This document shows positions 1 to 12,205 of a DNA stretch of 64,000 bases, in pieces (positions within the stretch are counted from its first letter, which is position 1; each line of letters starts with the position of its first letter). The stretch covers positions 620,001 through 684,000 of the forward strand of contig JAJSPD010000004.1 of the NCBI GenBank assembly GCA_021307315.1, read 5' to 3'. The notes beneath the pieces were generated by a model that did not search any database, was not told where the DNA came from, and was given only the letters and a program-made list of their open reading frames with translations. A program made the position numbers and the translations under genes. This stretch comes from Bisporella sp. PMI_857 (lineage: Eukaryota > Ascomycota > Leotiomycetes > Helotiales > Helotiaceae).

Positions 1-724
1 CGGACTACACGAAGGTATCTATAGTAAAATACATATCAGCACTTCATAGGTTAAAGTAACATAAGGCATTAACAACTTACGGCTCAATAATACTCACTAC
101 AATACTTCTCTCCAGTGATCTGCCTTGAACTAGATCGTTGGTGAAGCCACCCAGCTTCCAAATGCAACCAAGAAATGCAAGAAAACTAAGCTCGTGCCCC
201 GTACCATAATCTAGTCTTTGGGAACTACCAAAAGCACCGAGAAGATAGGGAGTGAGCTCGTCCAACACTGACACTTCGTCTGTGGCACCGAAGGCTATGA
301 CTTCCGATGGTAAATAAGTATGAAGAAGATCTTGTACTCGTGACTCTAGAATCTCATACCATTTCCTAAAACTCACATTGCCAAATCTCCGAGGTCCGGG
401 ATCAGGAGGTGCTTCGTCAATGAAAGCGTCTATCTTTTGCAACAATTCCTGAAGCTTGCGGACAGGCTCGGATTGGATGATTGCATTCGAATCAAGCTGC
501 CATATTTCAACCCGGTCTGAACCAGGGGTCTTGCTAGGACACATAGCCATATTAAGCTGCAAAACAAAGATGCCAATATCTCCATAGCTTCTTGACGTCA
601 AAAACTGTGCTACATCGTGACCTTCGTGGATTCTCTTCGTTGGCTTCACAAATGTATGAGACTTTGATCGATCCAGTATGGATAAGTGACCAACGGGGAG
701 ACTAATTTGTGGCATAGAACTCAT
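1..724 (-). CDS. PP2A activator PTPA / Rrd-type peptidyl-prolyl isomerase, 5' part
   Basis: Phosphotyrosyl phosphatase activator family (yeast Rrd1/Rrd2), which activates and remodels the PP2A catalytic subunit and has prolyl isomerase activity. The family is recognised from the block PRRFGNVSFRKWYEILESR, from GAFGSSQRLDYGTGHELSF (the conserved YGTGHE motif) and from a preceding VKPTKRIHEGHDV-like N-terminus. The first exon runs from the ATG at 724 down to 81. There a GTAAGT donor (complement of 80-75) interrupts the frame after two bases of a codon. The rest, roughly half of the usual 350-450 residues, lies beyond the left edge; an AG at about 5-6 could be the next acceptor. A second Met three codons downstream is an alternative start. 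The family call is secure, but Rrd1 versus Rrd2 cannot be decided from this part. The gene diverges from the AT-hook gene starting at 1013. Confidence 0.88.
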
Positions 725-1012
725 GACTGCTTGTTATTTTCTAAAACTTCGTTGGATGTACAATTCGCGATGTTGGACTCATCTCATTCTTTCTCCCTGC
801 CTTGCCAAGGTCAATCACGAGACACTGTGACTGGTGTCTCGATATGGTTGGCTGAACAACGCAAGTGGCTCCACAGAATAACAGAGCCAATACACTGGTG
901 AATAGTCCTTGCTCTATTCTGCTAACGCAGATCAGACCCTAGCGAGAGAGTCGATAACAACACTCCTGCCAAATCTAGAAATTTAGATACTTCTACAGCA
1001 AATTCCTATTCA

Positions 1013-3008
1013 ATGCAAGCACCCGTTAAAGCCATTCTCAGTATTTTGGGATACGGTGAAACTCCTACACAACAAACAGCGCAACAATCCCGGGTGGAGG
1101 CGCAAGACGATCTAGAAGCAGGTTCGAGTGGCGGGTTAATGAACAAAGAAGCGGAAGAAGAGAAAGAGGAAGATGTAATTACAAGACCACCACCTATAAA
1201 TGAGTCCAACAGAACAGCATCAGCGAGCGCACCCGCTCCTATCCCTATGACTGTTTCAAGGCGGGGAAGAGGACGACCTAAGAAGACTACGCCGATGGAG
1301 CACACCATATCTTCCAAACAAAACATGCCTCCTCGAAAGGCCACATCTTCTGGGCGCAATGAGGAGAAAGCAAGCATAAATGTGAACAGCGAAAGGCTGG
1401 TGCGCAGGCCTGCTTCTACTCGTAAGGCGAAGAAACCATTGGTATCTCCAAAGACCACGGATAGCAGTGTGACGAAATCAAGCTCATATAAGGACGACGC
1501 AGTGCAGAGTGAGGAAGATCTGGATAACGAGGGTGTTACCGACATTCTCATGAATCCTAGCCCTTCTAAGCCTGCCAGTCCTTTCAAGGGACAGACTCGA
1601 ATGAGGTCATCTAGTACGGGACCGCCTGATAGCGACCGCCGCATACAGGACGAAGTGGGCACCCAACACAATGGAGATTCGTCGCGCGAGAACCAAGACA
1701 CAACAGAGAACCGAGGAGAGTTAGAAGGAGAGCTTCAAAAGATTGATCAGATGATTGTCGAGGCACGAAAAATTGGTTGGACTAAGAGGGGAGCCGGTGG
1801 TCTAGTGCTTGTTAAACAAGTCGACAGTCTGAGTGCAGAGATCAGTCAACATATGAAAGAGCGACTGAAGAAATTGGACGCGGCGTACAGACAGCTCCAA
1901 GGTGCATCGGAAGACGCAGAAAGTTGTGCCCAAGAAAATGTCAATTATGCTATTGATCGTCTTCAGAAGAGCATTCGCCTAGTCAAAGAAGCATTACCAG
2001 ACAAGGATGAGAAATGGACAAAGACTATCTTAACCGATATTTACTTCATTCTAATTCCAACCTTTTTAAATGTCATCAAACTCGCCATACAAATCCGCAG
2101 TAGCCAGGGTTCACTTACGACTGAGGATTTGAATGAAGCAATTAAAATCCTTGATCTGCTATATCAGCTTTCCCTAGCTTCCTTGGGTGTCCCAGTCAAT
2201 ATGCAGCCAATCGCAGACAGACCCTATGAGGCCTATCAGTTGAAAAGGCCAGTATGTTGACCGTTTCCTTATACACAAACGTCGTGTTCTTTGTACTTAA
2301 GATTATTGACATCGTCTAGATTATGTCTATCGTATCCATACTACGAGAACTTAAGAGAGGATTACTAAGAAATATAAAAAAAATGCAGGATGCAGCTAAA
2401 CTGGAGGAAAGGCTAAATAGAGAGGAACAGCAGAAGGCACGGGTACGGGAAGAGAGGCAAGAAGAAATGGAGATAGAAAGACGAGAGAAGCAACGGAGAC
2501 GGGAAGCAATGAGAAAATTACTACAACGGCACGAACGTAAACTAGCCAGGAGAGAAAATCGACGCTCCAAGAAACGGAAATTAGAAACTTCAGCCGGTGG
2601 CCATGAAGCAGCTCATACCGAGGGGGATCTTGATGAACGCCATCCTTGGGAGGGCGATGAAGATGATCCGTTTGCCGAGCGTGTTAAGATGTTTCCATCT
2701 GGCAATAATCGTGGAAGTGTTCGACAATTTTCTAAGACGGAAATGGAAATAATATTTGGAATCCTAGCACACGAGGACTGGGGTAAGATTAATTTGGCCC
2801 GAAGTGGTTGTTAATATTAATCTAGGCCACAGGACATCGCCGATATGAAGAAGCTGCAGTGGCCGTGGATGCGGACATTACTGATATACATGACTTTGCT
2901 AAGTGGGCTCAAAGAGTCATGGACGAAGCCCACGAGAACCTTGAAATGGTTAAAGCTGCTGACCACTGGACTTTCAACATTTGGAGTGTGACTGAAGGAA
3001 GGAATTGA
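1013..3008 (+). CDS. AT-hook, coiled-coil protein of unknown function
   Basis: Three exons assembled by hand: 1013-2251, 2320-2782 and 2833-3008, giving 625 residues. Both introns have good sites (GTATGT...CTAG and GTAAGA...ACAG), and the frame is continuous only when both are spliced. The N-terminal third is polar and disordered. It carries an AT-hook core, GRGRPKK, near residue 85, which suggests binding to the minor groove of AT-rich DNA. Residues of about 225-300 look helical. A long, highly charged Arg/Glu/Lys coiled-coil stretch follows around residues 425-500, then a KKRKLE-type nuclear localisation candidate. The C-terminus is a compact acidic/aromatic segment. I do not recognise the family. 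A nuclear, chromatin-associated role is an inference from the AT-hook and basic stretches. The second acceptor was chosen over a nearer CTAG because that alternative hits a stop at once. Confidence 0.72.
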
Positions 3009-3437
3009 TATAATAGGACGGCATATGGAGTGCATGGAGGTTGTTTTTTACTTTGAAGATACCCAATACAGCATATATCATCTCTTGAAACGGACAAGTA
3101 GTTTAGAGCGGAATTTTGAGGCAACCGAATGCTACTGTCAAAATTCACTCCATTCTTTGGAATAACTTGTTGCCTCAATTAAAATATTTACTCTCAGCGT
3201 ATAGACAAACATCACAGCTTAAGAGGGCTGTTACAGAGGGCGAGGGGCGAGGGGCGAGGATGACAGTGGGCGTTTTGGGAAAGCTAGCCTTCCCCGTTCT
3301 GTAGGGCTGAGTCAGACTAACTGTAGGCGAGGCAATCTTCACTTAACTGCAACTTCACTCGTACTTAATGCACTAGATCACTCGTCTCAAACTGTGCATT
3401 CAATATTGTATTTATTTACCCACCAGTCTGTCTACAT
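3009..3437. other. Intergenic, with short GC-rich repeat
   Basis: No supportable gene lies between the AT-hook gene and the R3H gene. A short imperfect tandem of GAGGGGC units sits at about 3236-3262. The last 100 bases are probably the promoter and 5' leader of the gene starting at 3438. Confidence 0.6.
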
Positions 3438-4544
3438 ATGGCGTTCTCCTTTCACAATTTACCCGCTGAGCTGAGGCAGCGTATCTTAATGTTCTGTTTG
3501 CCAGCTGAAGCCTTAGCACACGAAGCTCCTAATCTGCTCTTAAATGAAGAATCTAAACTGCTTCAGGTCTCTAAAGTCATCCGGGATGATCTGCAATGGG
3601 TTCTCAACAATCATCCACGGCCATATTTCTTTCCAACCCCAACCTCTTTGGAACATCTTGTTTCCTCAATCGCAACAGCGCCAGAGGACATTGCCTTTCA
3701 CTATCGGCCAAAGCTTGAAACAGTCACCTTAAGTATTTTCCAAGATGCTAATGTCAATACAATATACGAAACATGTAGATGCCGGGGCCGGGATTTCTGG
3801 GCACACGATGAGCTTGTTCTCGCCTGGGGAGCTGCCGTTCTTGCTCTTCCAGAAGATGTGAAGGTTATCAAATTGGACATCACACCCGCGCCTGGAATCT
3901 TCCGCGAAAAGTTTTGGCTTGCAAGTTTCCTACAAGACAAGCGGGTTGTGAAAAAATTCTTTCCCGAACACATCTCCATCCTGATGGAGCTGATTGAGAG
4001 CATCATTTCGCATTCTGGCTCTCGAGTGAAGGTGCAACTAGGCGGTTCGCTTAGTATCAAGAGTCAAGGCCATATCGATGTCTTGATAGCACAATGCTTG
4101 GATAAGGTACTAGAAGTGAATTGGACTGGAAAGTACTTTCCAGTTCAGCCAAAAGCGGAGAAGCCTTCAATCGAGAAAACGCTCCAACAAGTGACACGGA
4201 TGAGTAAAAGCGATCGCATGGCAGGCGACTCGTCATATAAAGAGACAGATTGGCATCTTAAACAACTTAGCGCTGTACAATCATGGTCACTGGATGCGAA
4301 CAAGTTGTGGGCTCGGGTTGTGCGTGAGGATAAGGAGTGGGCAATGGCCCAATTGAAGCGGCTTGGGAAATTTCTAGATGATCCGTGGCAGAGTCAGATG
4401 AATTTTGAGCCAGGAGACAATCGCCGGAGAGCCTTGCTACACCATCTGGCACATGACCTCGGGATCAATGCTCAGTCAATTGGAGAATGCCACGAAACGT
4501 TCGTGAGAGTTCTGAAGAGAAATGATATGAAGGAGGAGCAGTAG
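3438..4544 (+). CDS. F-box-like / R3H-like domain protein
   Basis: Single-exon gene of 368 residues. The N-terminus (LPAELRQRILMFCLP, about residues 7-21) matches the start of fungal F-box-like domains, which recruit substrates to SCF ubiquitin ligases. The middle section has the alternating helix and strand pattern seen in fungal F-box proteins of unknown target. The C-terminal 45 residues include RRRALLHHLAHDLGI, with an Arg and a His separated by three residues followed by a helix. This resembles the R3H single-stranded nucleic-acid-binding motif. Neither domain is certain from sequence alone. The start was chosen because it is the first ATG and the F-box-like motif follows at once. An antisense frame at 3701-4060 is a shadow. 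No target or pathway can be inferred. Confidence 0.7.
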   Translation: MAFSFHNLPAELRQRILMFCLPAEALAHEAPNLLLNEESKLLQVSKVIRDDLQWVLNNHPRPYFFPTPTSLEHLVSSIATAPEDIAFHYRPKLETVTLSIFQDANVNTIYETCRCRGRDFWAHDELVLAWGAAVLALPEDVKVIKLDITPAPGIFREKFWLASFLQDKRVVKKFFPEHISILMELIESIISHSGSRVKVQLGGSLSIKSQGHIDVLIAQCLDKVLEVNWTGKYFPVQPKAEKPSIEKTLQQVTRMSKSDRMAGDSSYKETDWHLKQLSAVQSWSLDANKLWARVVREDKEWAMAQLKRLGKFLDDPWQSQMNFEPGDNRRRALLHHLAHDLGINAQSIGECHETFVRVLKRNDMKEEQ

Positions 4545-6138
4545 ACGCCGTAGAGCCTAAGCATGCTATTATGATAGATCGTCTGGAGAGACTTGATAGT
4601 GACCGATATAGTCGAACATAGGAAGGAACCTTCATTTAAGCTCATGGCGCTTGGAGCTGCGAAGCAAGCCATGTGGGAGCTCTATTCACACCATGGTGAG
4701 ATTATTCCCAAAGAACGTACTTGGCAATTGTACGTGGCTGAGAGAAGATAACGTCCTACTCAACTTCTTGCTAGCCTCGCGACTTGCCATACTATGGTAG
4801 TATCCTTAATGTTCTTAAGGTACGTGAGGGTGACTCATTGTCACTTGGAAGTCACTCTGCCGGCACCGCCGCAAAGCTACATACGGATCCACAGAAAAGA
4901 TAATCTGGAGGATGTGCTGGCAAGTACATGGTACCGCATTCAGATTTCAATGCACGTTACTATGGACATATCAGAACTTAGTTTCTTTGCGGGGTACTGT
5001 CGTGCCACGAGGATTTCATTAATTTGCCGCTGCGGGCAGTATCAAGTGACACTGGGCTTAAAATCTAGAATGCGGGGTGCATCTTGAGATGCATAATCTG
5101 TATGCTGTAGGCAGCCACAGTTTTGTGAGGGTATATAGGATAGGATAGCGTGGCAGTGTACTGATACAATCCAGTTATCCTGCCGGTGGTATTATGTATG
5201 CTTTCCTAACTATCCTATAATTCGGCATTTTAAACCAGGTTGTCAACCTCAACTGTGAGGAATTGCAATGTCTTTTTTAGAAATGAGGTAGAACACAGAA
5301 TCAAATGATCTAGAAAGCTACAAGAAGCCATTCTTATGACTGGAAAGAGATCTCGGAGGGAACTTGTAAATATGAAAATAGACGTCTGAAATTCGCGTAG
5401 ATACTTGGTTTGAGGAGCTACAAGAGTGGACAATATTCAGGAGAGACGGTCCAAGCGAAACATGAGTCTTGGCACAAACAATCACCCCATCTTCTTCCAC
5501 TTTGGACAACATTTATTAAGCTTTTGGTCAAGCTTTCATCTACCAAGAGGACTACCACGCATCATCAGTTTTAGCCCATCAACTCTCGAGCATTGGTAGA
5601 GCACGCAATTTCGGGATTATTGGCCTGAAGTTAACCGGTCATCAGATACGGGTTACAGGACAAACTGTGTCAGCCTCGTGGGTTTGAGACCGTGCGAGTT
5701 TCAAGCTCACGGAACTGTTCGCAATACGACATGACTATCAAGTCAGAGTCAGATACGGTCGGAACGGCACGAATTAGGCCTCAGGGTCCAATTTTTCTTG
5801 TTTCAATTTCTTGAAGTGTTTAGCCGTCTCCATGCTTCCTTTCTCAGTCTCTTGGCTTTCCAGTTTTATTGTCCTCTTCTGACCATGCTTTGATCATTGT
5901 CTACCCTTTCACGACGACGCTATCGTCACTTCACGCGGGATAGCACCTTCAGCAGATGATCTGTGATCAGTCTCGCGTTCTTTTCTTGCGTACCCTTTGA
6001 TAGGGCTTCCATTCTCTTATTCTATTCTAAATAGCACGTTCATTTTCGCAGGCGATCATTCATATCATCCTCCTCCACTAAGAGATCACCTTTATATTCT
6101 TGGCAAAAGAGCACAGCGTAGATCTTCTATAATTCATA
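4545..6138. other. Intergenic region, no supported gene
   Basis: Open frames here are short (under 100 codons), overlap one another and show no recognisable family. Roughly the last 250 bases before 6139 are pyrimidine-rich and are probably the promoter and 5' leader of the GH76 gene. No tRNA or repeat was recognised. Confidence 0.6.
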
Positions 6139-7741
6139 ATGCATCTCTCATCACTTCTATGGCAGTGCCTTCTCGTTCCTGGCAGCGCTGCTCTCTTGGT
6201 CAACACCACCTCAACAGGTATATACTCTCTTCTCCAGCTCACACATGCTCAACAACTAACAGAATTAGATTCCATAAAACGTGCCGCTAGCACAGTTGCG
6301 TTTGATCTAATGTCATACTACACCGGAAACGAAACTGTACATTACGCTACAATCTTCCCAATTTCTTGGCTAATTTATTCTCAGGGAGGAATTCCTGGTA
6401 TCCTACCACAACCTCATTTCTGGTGGCAAGGAGGCGGGATGCTCATGACTCTGATAGATTATTGGGCGAAGACTGGCGATAGTAGTTATAATGGTAAGTG
6501 CTTTAAAAGTCACACCTTACAGCATACTTTCCACAACATATAGTGTTTTTGACATGAAATAGACGTAGTAGAGCAAGCACTCTCCTTTCAAGTTGGGGTA
6601 GATAAAGACTTTATGCCTACGAACCAGACCAAAAACGAAGGGAATGACGACCAAGGCTTCTGGGCTATGGCCGCCATGCTCGCCGCCGAAACCAACTTCC
6701 AGAACCCGCCTGAGGACCAGCCACAATGGCTCGCCCTCGCCCAAGCCGTGTTCAACGAGTGGGCGTTCCGCTGGGACGAATCGAAATGTGGCGGGGGGTT
6801 GAGATGGCAGATCTTTCCCTTTAACAATGGGTTTACGTATAAGAACAGTATTGCGAATGGGTGTTTCTTCAATATTGCGGCAAGGCTAGCACGGTTTACG
6901 GACAATGCGACCTATGCGGAGTGGGCAAACAAGATTTGGGCGTGGGAGGAGAGTGTCAAGTTTATTGATACAAGTTATAATGTTTATGATGGCGCCTCGG
7001 AGAACGAGGAGTGTACTATCATAGATAAACTACAGTGGTCCTACAACGCCGGTATCTTTCTCCATGGCGCCGCAAACATGTACAACTATGTATGTGCTCC
7101 TCCTCTCCGCGTTGCTGAAAATAAAAAATCTAACAGAACAACAGACAAACGGCGATCCTCTCTGGGAAGAGCGCACAGCCGGTACCCTGAACTCCTCCCG
7201 TATCTTCTTCAACCAAAACAACGTGATGATGGAGCAAGCCTGTGAGAATGTCAAAACGTGTAACACGGACCAGCTCTCCTTCAAAGCCTATTTCACCGTC
7301 TGGCTCGCCCAGACCACTGTTCTCGCCCCATTCACCTCCTCAACCATCCTTCCTTACCTCTCTGCCACCGCACGAGCCGCAGGCGCCGTTTGCAATGGCG
7401 GCGCTTCGCAAACGCAATGCGGCTTCAAATGGACGGATGGCGCTAACGATGGGAGTTTTGGAATTGGGCAGCAGATGAGCGCTCTCGGCGCCATTCAGTC
7501 GGCGATGGTGGCGGTCCCCGGCGTGAAGGTCGAGAAGGCGGCCATACCGGTGACGGTGAACACGGGGGCAACGAGTAAGGGCGATCCTGATGGAGGCGTG
7601 ACCGGGAACAGCATGGAGAGGGAAAGCTTCGTCGAGATGGAACCCCCGCAGGTAAAGGACAAGGTTGCGGCTGCTTTTCTGACCATTGGGATCCTGGGAA
7701 GCGTGATTGGCGGGAGCGTGTTTATGGTTTTGGAGGGCTAA
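6139..7741 (+). CDS. GH76 alpha-1,6-mannanase, Dfg5/Dcw1 type
   Basis: Glycoside hydrolase family 76. The Dfg5/Dcw1 members are thought to process GPI-anchor mannan and so crosslink GPI proteins into the cell wall. Proposed exons are 6139-6217, 6263-6493, 6563-7089 and 7145-7741 (477 residues). The first intron is in frame (45 bases, GTATAT...ACAG), so retaining it would only add 15 residues. Splicing it places the conserved LDSIKRAAS start just after the signal peptide. Evidence includes a hydrophobic N-terminal signal, [12 protein letters not shown], the WWQGGGMLM block, and the motif [16 protein letters not shown], which holds the paired catalytic aspartates. A C-terminal hydrophobic tail ([19 protein letters not shown]) after a polar spacer indicates a GPI or membrane anchor. 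Length and order match the family. It is convergent with the GH16 gene downstream. Confidence 0.93.
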
Positions 7742-8644
7742 GTGCAAGATGAATAGATGGGCTCGGATTATGTTTATAATGTAAATATTTGGTTTTTATA
7801 CCCGACGTGTCTCGCTGACTTTCGGAGTTCTTGGGTGGACTAATTTGGGGTGTGAATGGGAAGTGCTTAGGAGATGTACCAAGCGTTAGAACTTGTACAT
7901 GAGTGTCAAGATATCGTAGGAAATGTATTAGCGAGAAACAACTACTCACGCGCTAAGTCATGCAGGGGTGAACTCACGAAAGGTTGGAAATTTGTGCCCC
8001 TGGCAGGAAATCTTCATCCGGTCAAGCTACTAAAAGAAATATTGTTTTCTAATGGCTGCTAAATCGAATGCCGAACTTAGTTGTAACTCCTCCCAGAAAA
8101 CATTGCTCACTTCCGCTACAATCAATCGGATGGGGGTTATTAGCTAACTAGGTAAAATAGAATGATGTCCTTGTAAGACTGAAGAACTGTGCTAGAAGGC
8201 TACCTCTGTTTTGCTAGGGGGCTCGTAAGAGTTTGCTACTACGTACTACCCGCTCTCAAGAGTAAAAGATAGAAGACACGGGTACTACTGCTCTGAGGTG
8301 GAAATCTTTAACTACTGAGATCTTGCTCCACCTTATTAATGTTTCCGAGATGAGGTCTTGGTGGGCTTCAGATGTATGACTAAAATCTTTCAATTGAGCT
8401 ATTCATAGAATGCAAAACTTCCCTCCCCATTTTCGTACCTATACCCAACCAAGGCTAAAAACTGTATACAAGAAATTCGTTGCCAAAAAAGCAACATCAC
8501 CAATTTTCCCAAATATCCAAAAGGAATGGACGGCCAACGCCATTAGTACTATGAGTGCTCATACTGTAAATAGAAAACGCAATGCCCAGCCATGTAATGC
8601 TTCATTAATGAAATCCCACGAAACTTGCTAGTCATTCAATCTTT
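7742..8644. other. Convergent intergenic region
   Basis: Lies between the 3' ends of the GH76 and GH16 genes. Short frames (7874-8062 and 8410-8631) have no recognisable family and are probably chance. It is expected to hold the two 3' untranslated regions. Confidence 0.6.
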
Positions 8645-10135
8645 TTACAGAGCCATCATGGCTACCACTGCCACAATTCCAGCGAAAAAGCTACCCTTCA
8701 GAGCTTTATCTTGACCTGCACCAAGCCTGTCCGCACTGTTGGTATTACTAGATGAGCTAGAATCGGCATTTTGGCTGAATCCGGTGCTGCTTCCGCTACT
8801 GTCGGTGCTCGAGGTATCAGTTGAGCCAGAGCCCGAAGCGGAGCTGGTATCAGTAGAACCAGATGAGCTAGATGAATCCGAAGAAGAATCGCTGCTGCCA
8901 GAATCATCATGATTGTTCGAACCAACACCCGCACCAGAAAGACCTGGGATTGTCTCTACCGTAGTTGATGGTGAAGAGCCAGAAGCAGTTCCTGTGGACT
9001 TTCCTGCATCCATATCTGTACCAGTTCCTAGGAAAGAGGCAAGGACGGTGTCTCCATCGCCATCCACCACAGTATTGTTTGTGCCGGCTATGTTGTTGTA
9101 CGTGTATGACTTGCCCTTGTTTGTCCCGGGAGCGCTGTTCGCATTGTAGCAAGAAATCTCGACAGACTGAAATGCGGCATAGTAGTATCCGTTGTTTTTG
9201 ATATCCTCAGAATTCCAGTCGACAAGACCTCCAGCCCAATTAATTGTCCCCTCGGCATTAGTTGGCAATCCACCAGGCCAGAGAGAAAGTTGGACACGAG
9301 CGGGTGTCTGTGGAAAATCCCAACGATTTGAGGTTGCGTTCCAGGTATCCTTACGTTCCTTAACGCGACCTGGCTGGCCATCTACACTCCAGGTGATCTT
9401 ATCAGGAGTCCAGTCGATTTCATACGTGTGGTAATTGTTGAATGTATCTGACAGCGTTATGTTCTTGGAGTTGGAATCTACACGACTGTTAGCCTCTGAT
9501 CATTTGTTGATAAAATTACTACTCACAGTTAGGGACACCGTGCCAATAAAAGTTGGTCTGTGCAGTTTCCAGATCAACTCCTACAAATTCATAATCGATC
9601 TCATCCTTCACGTCCGAAAGTAAGATGAAGGCTGTGACGACTCCCTGCCCTCTGCTAGTTCTGAACGTTGCCTTTACGTTTCCATACCACATGTATGTCG
9701 AGCTTGCGAGTAAAGTTCCGACAGTCCCATCCGCCATGGTTAGTAGTACTTCGCCGTTGTAAGCGACGGCCTCTCCATCCATAACCCAGTCGGTTTTCGA
9801 GGAGTCTCCCAGATACTTGGTTTTTGAGGTAATTCTGTCCATACTGCTGAAATCGCTCTTTGTATCCTTGCATACAGGTTCAGGAACGCACGAGTTGAGT
9901 GAGAACGAAGACAGCGGGTCACATCCTCCTAAGCAGTACGCACCAACTCCGCATTGCCCATATTCTGCAAAAATAGTCAGCACAACGCGACAGCAAATGT
10001 CGAAAATCGAGACATACGAGAGCAGCATGGTGTTGCCTCTCCACACTTCTTGCTTTCGCTACATGTGACGGCATCTGCAGCGAAGACCGTCGTCGCAGTG
10101 GCGAGCACCGCTATGAGGGCTGAGGTCCGGACCAT
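8645..10135 (-). CDS. GH16 chitin-glucan transglycosidase, Crh family, GPI-anchored
   Basis: Crh1/Utr2-type enzyme that joins chitin to beta-glucan in the cell wall. Exons on the minus strand: 10135-10018, 9964-9527 and 9477-8645, giving 462 residues. Residues 1-20 form a signal peptide (MVRTSALIAVLATATTVFAA). Residues of about 25-60 form a Cys-rich block (CGEATPCCSQYGQCG, GAYCLGGC) resembling a CBM18 chitin-binding domain. The GH16 catalytic motif DEIDYEFVG begins at residue 160, with nucleophile and acid/base glutamates at 161 and 165. EIDWTPDKITWSVDG and the tryptophan-rich strands follow. The C-terminal 110 residues are Ser/Asp/Gly-rich and end in a hydrophobic tail (FFAGIVAVVAMMAL), as in GPI-anchored Crh proteins. 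The second intron uses GTGAGT, with the acceptor that yields NYSNSKN, the usual sequence at this place. Wall location is inferred from the anchor and the family. Confidence 0.94.
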
Positions 10136-12205
10136 TATGTATATATATTCGTAGATTAAAAGGATATAAGAAAGAGGGTCGGATCAAACGACACGGTCCG
10201 CAGGATAGAAGAAATGGATCTTGTAATCCAAGTGTAGCTTTGTTGATCAAGTTTCAGGAAAAGGGCGTTGAACGAATGATGCCCACCCTTGTTGATTCCG
10301 TATTCCTTGATTATCGGGTTATGCAGCAATGGGCGGTTGATCAGGGGATGTCCACAGCCGGCGTCTCCTGGACCCAAAAACGCAGAGATAAAAGGTGCGG
10401 AGAGAGTAACGATATTGATAGATAGCGACTGTAGTGGCAACTAGTGTCAAAACGAAGGAAGGACACTCGACCGTATATACAGGAGACGTCGAGATGTCGA
10501 AAGGGGATGATGGAATTAAGAATAGAGTGGAGGGAGGAGAGGTTGAGAGGTTACGACAAGGAACTTGACCTTCTAAAGCCTGCCTTTTCGGCTTTCCGGG
10601 ATCATTATGGCGGGTGTCCAGGGGTGGGGGCCGTGCCTACCGAATCAGAGTCGAGTTATCTGCGGACTTATCCCAAAGTAGCTAGAACGGCTTGCCACTT
10701 GAAAAAAAAGAAGGGGCAAAGAATGACATCTACCAATCAAAGGCCAATCTCCTGCCACAACGGCACTAAGTATATTTTGTACCGCTTCCCAAACCGGAAA
10801 TGGACGTTTTTAGACGAGCGATCCAAACCATCGAAACAAAAGGCGCAGATCTTCGTGTTCATGAATACGATGACATCTGTTTGCTCAAAGTATCGGAACA
10901 TTGACAGCAGTGAGGTTACTCACGAGAATATGAGTTTGTGTAGCAAGGAGTCTCAGGCATCCAATGCTTTATTTACTGACCACCATTCCGTCCAATTCAT
11001 CAAATAACAATGTGGCACACGCAGAACCTCAAGGGTCACCAGTGGTGGCTGGTGAAGTTTGATTATATTATATTGTGGATATTTTCCGTGCAAGCTTCAA
11101 GTTATGCTCGATGTATGTACGTATGAGCAAATCGGATTCTATCTTGAGGTGAGCCATGAGCACATATTCAACGAGCCGGAGAGTATATATGCTGAAGAGG
11201 CGAAAACATGCATGTATGCTTTCGAGGCTTTAGAATAACTCTCATTGGAGTCGCCAAAACTTACTGCGCTGAATGAAGGCTGGCCGTAGGAAGAGCTTTT
11301 TCAAGTATGGCAGGATTGACCCCAAACACTACGAATCGGCATCAACCGAATTTACAGTAAAGTAATATTGAAATTTGTGGTACCAGACCTAGTTCACCAA
11401 GAGCACATTCTGGTTTGTGGCACAACGGGAATCGAACCTGTACCCACTTGGGCCAGGTTAATTGTAGCTACAATTTGGTACGTTGTCCCTTGTTATATGT
11501 GCATTGCCCTATGGTTTTGGCCTTGGTGTACAAGAAGATGGTCAATATCATTTGATACTCTCAAATCAGGCACACCAGCTGTTACTACAAGTTGTCAAAT
11601 AAGGATCCAAAGCCTGCCCCCGCGATTAATTATGCGCTCTGTCGACAATCATTGGCTCCATTTTGATACCACGGCTTTAAACCCAAGCCCGCATAATTCA
11701 TTCATTCATACAATACATCACCCCGAATCTATGATACCTCAAGTCACGCACTCACCTCGAACCTGTCGGTTTTGAACACTCTATAAAGATTAATTTCTGG
11801 ATTCTTTGCCTATTCATGTCGGTCTTCTGCCCACGGGTATTCCCGCATCCGCGACCCTACCACCGAATTGCAAATGCAAAATGTAGATAGTCTCCATATA
11901 GACACACTTCACTTTGCAGTATAGACATCCATGCAAACGTAAAACTGGCGCAGATGGATAAAAGGCCATAAACGCCTCCCTAAAATCGAAAGATATGAAG
12001 CAGAGGAATAACGCCGAACCATAAGAACTCCAAAGAATTTTCTACCCGCGCCGAACGCAATTGTGATATAGGTGAATTAGGTGTGTCATCGGATTTCAGA
12101 TCGTGGGCAAGGAAGTGAAACACAAGGGCTTTGAGCCACGACGAGATAATGCGACAGCTCCGTTCCCGTCCCTTGCCTCTTCTATCCGTACTTCTGGGAC
12201 GCGGA
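10136..12205. other. Intergenic region with weak tRNA-like segment
   Basis: Promoter side of the GH16 gene, then about 2 kb without a supported gene. A 187-codon frame at 10444-11007 has no recognisable domain and an erratic composition. A frame at 11368-11775 overlaps a tRNA-like stretch on the minus strand (11418-11489) and a perfect 16 bp palindrome at 11460-11475. Both frames are treated as non-coding. Confidence 0.5.

Noticed and set aside
10444..11007. 187-codon plus-strand frame upstream of the GH16 gene
   Set aside because: No domain, hydrophobic pattern or homology recognised, and the composition is erratic. It lies in the expected promoter region. Not called a gene without transcripts.
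11368..11775. 135-codon plus-strand frame
   Set aside because: It overlaps the tRNA-like and palindromic segment and shows no protein pattern; probably chance.
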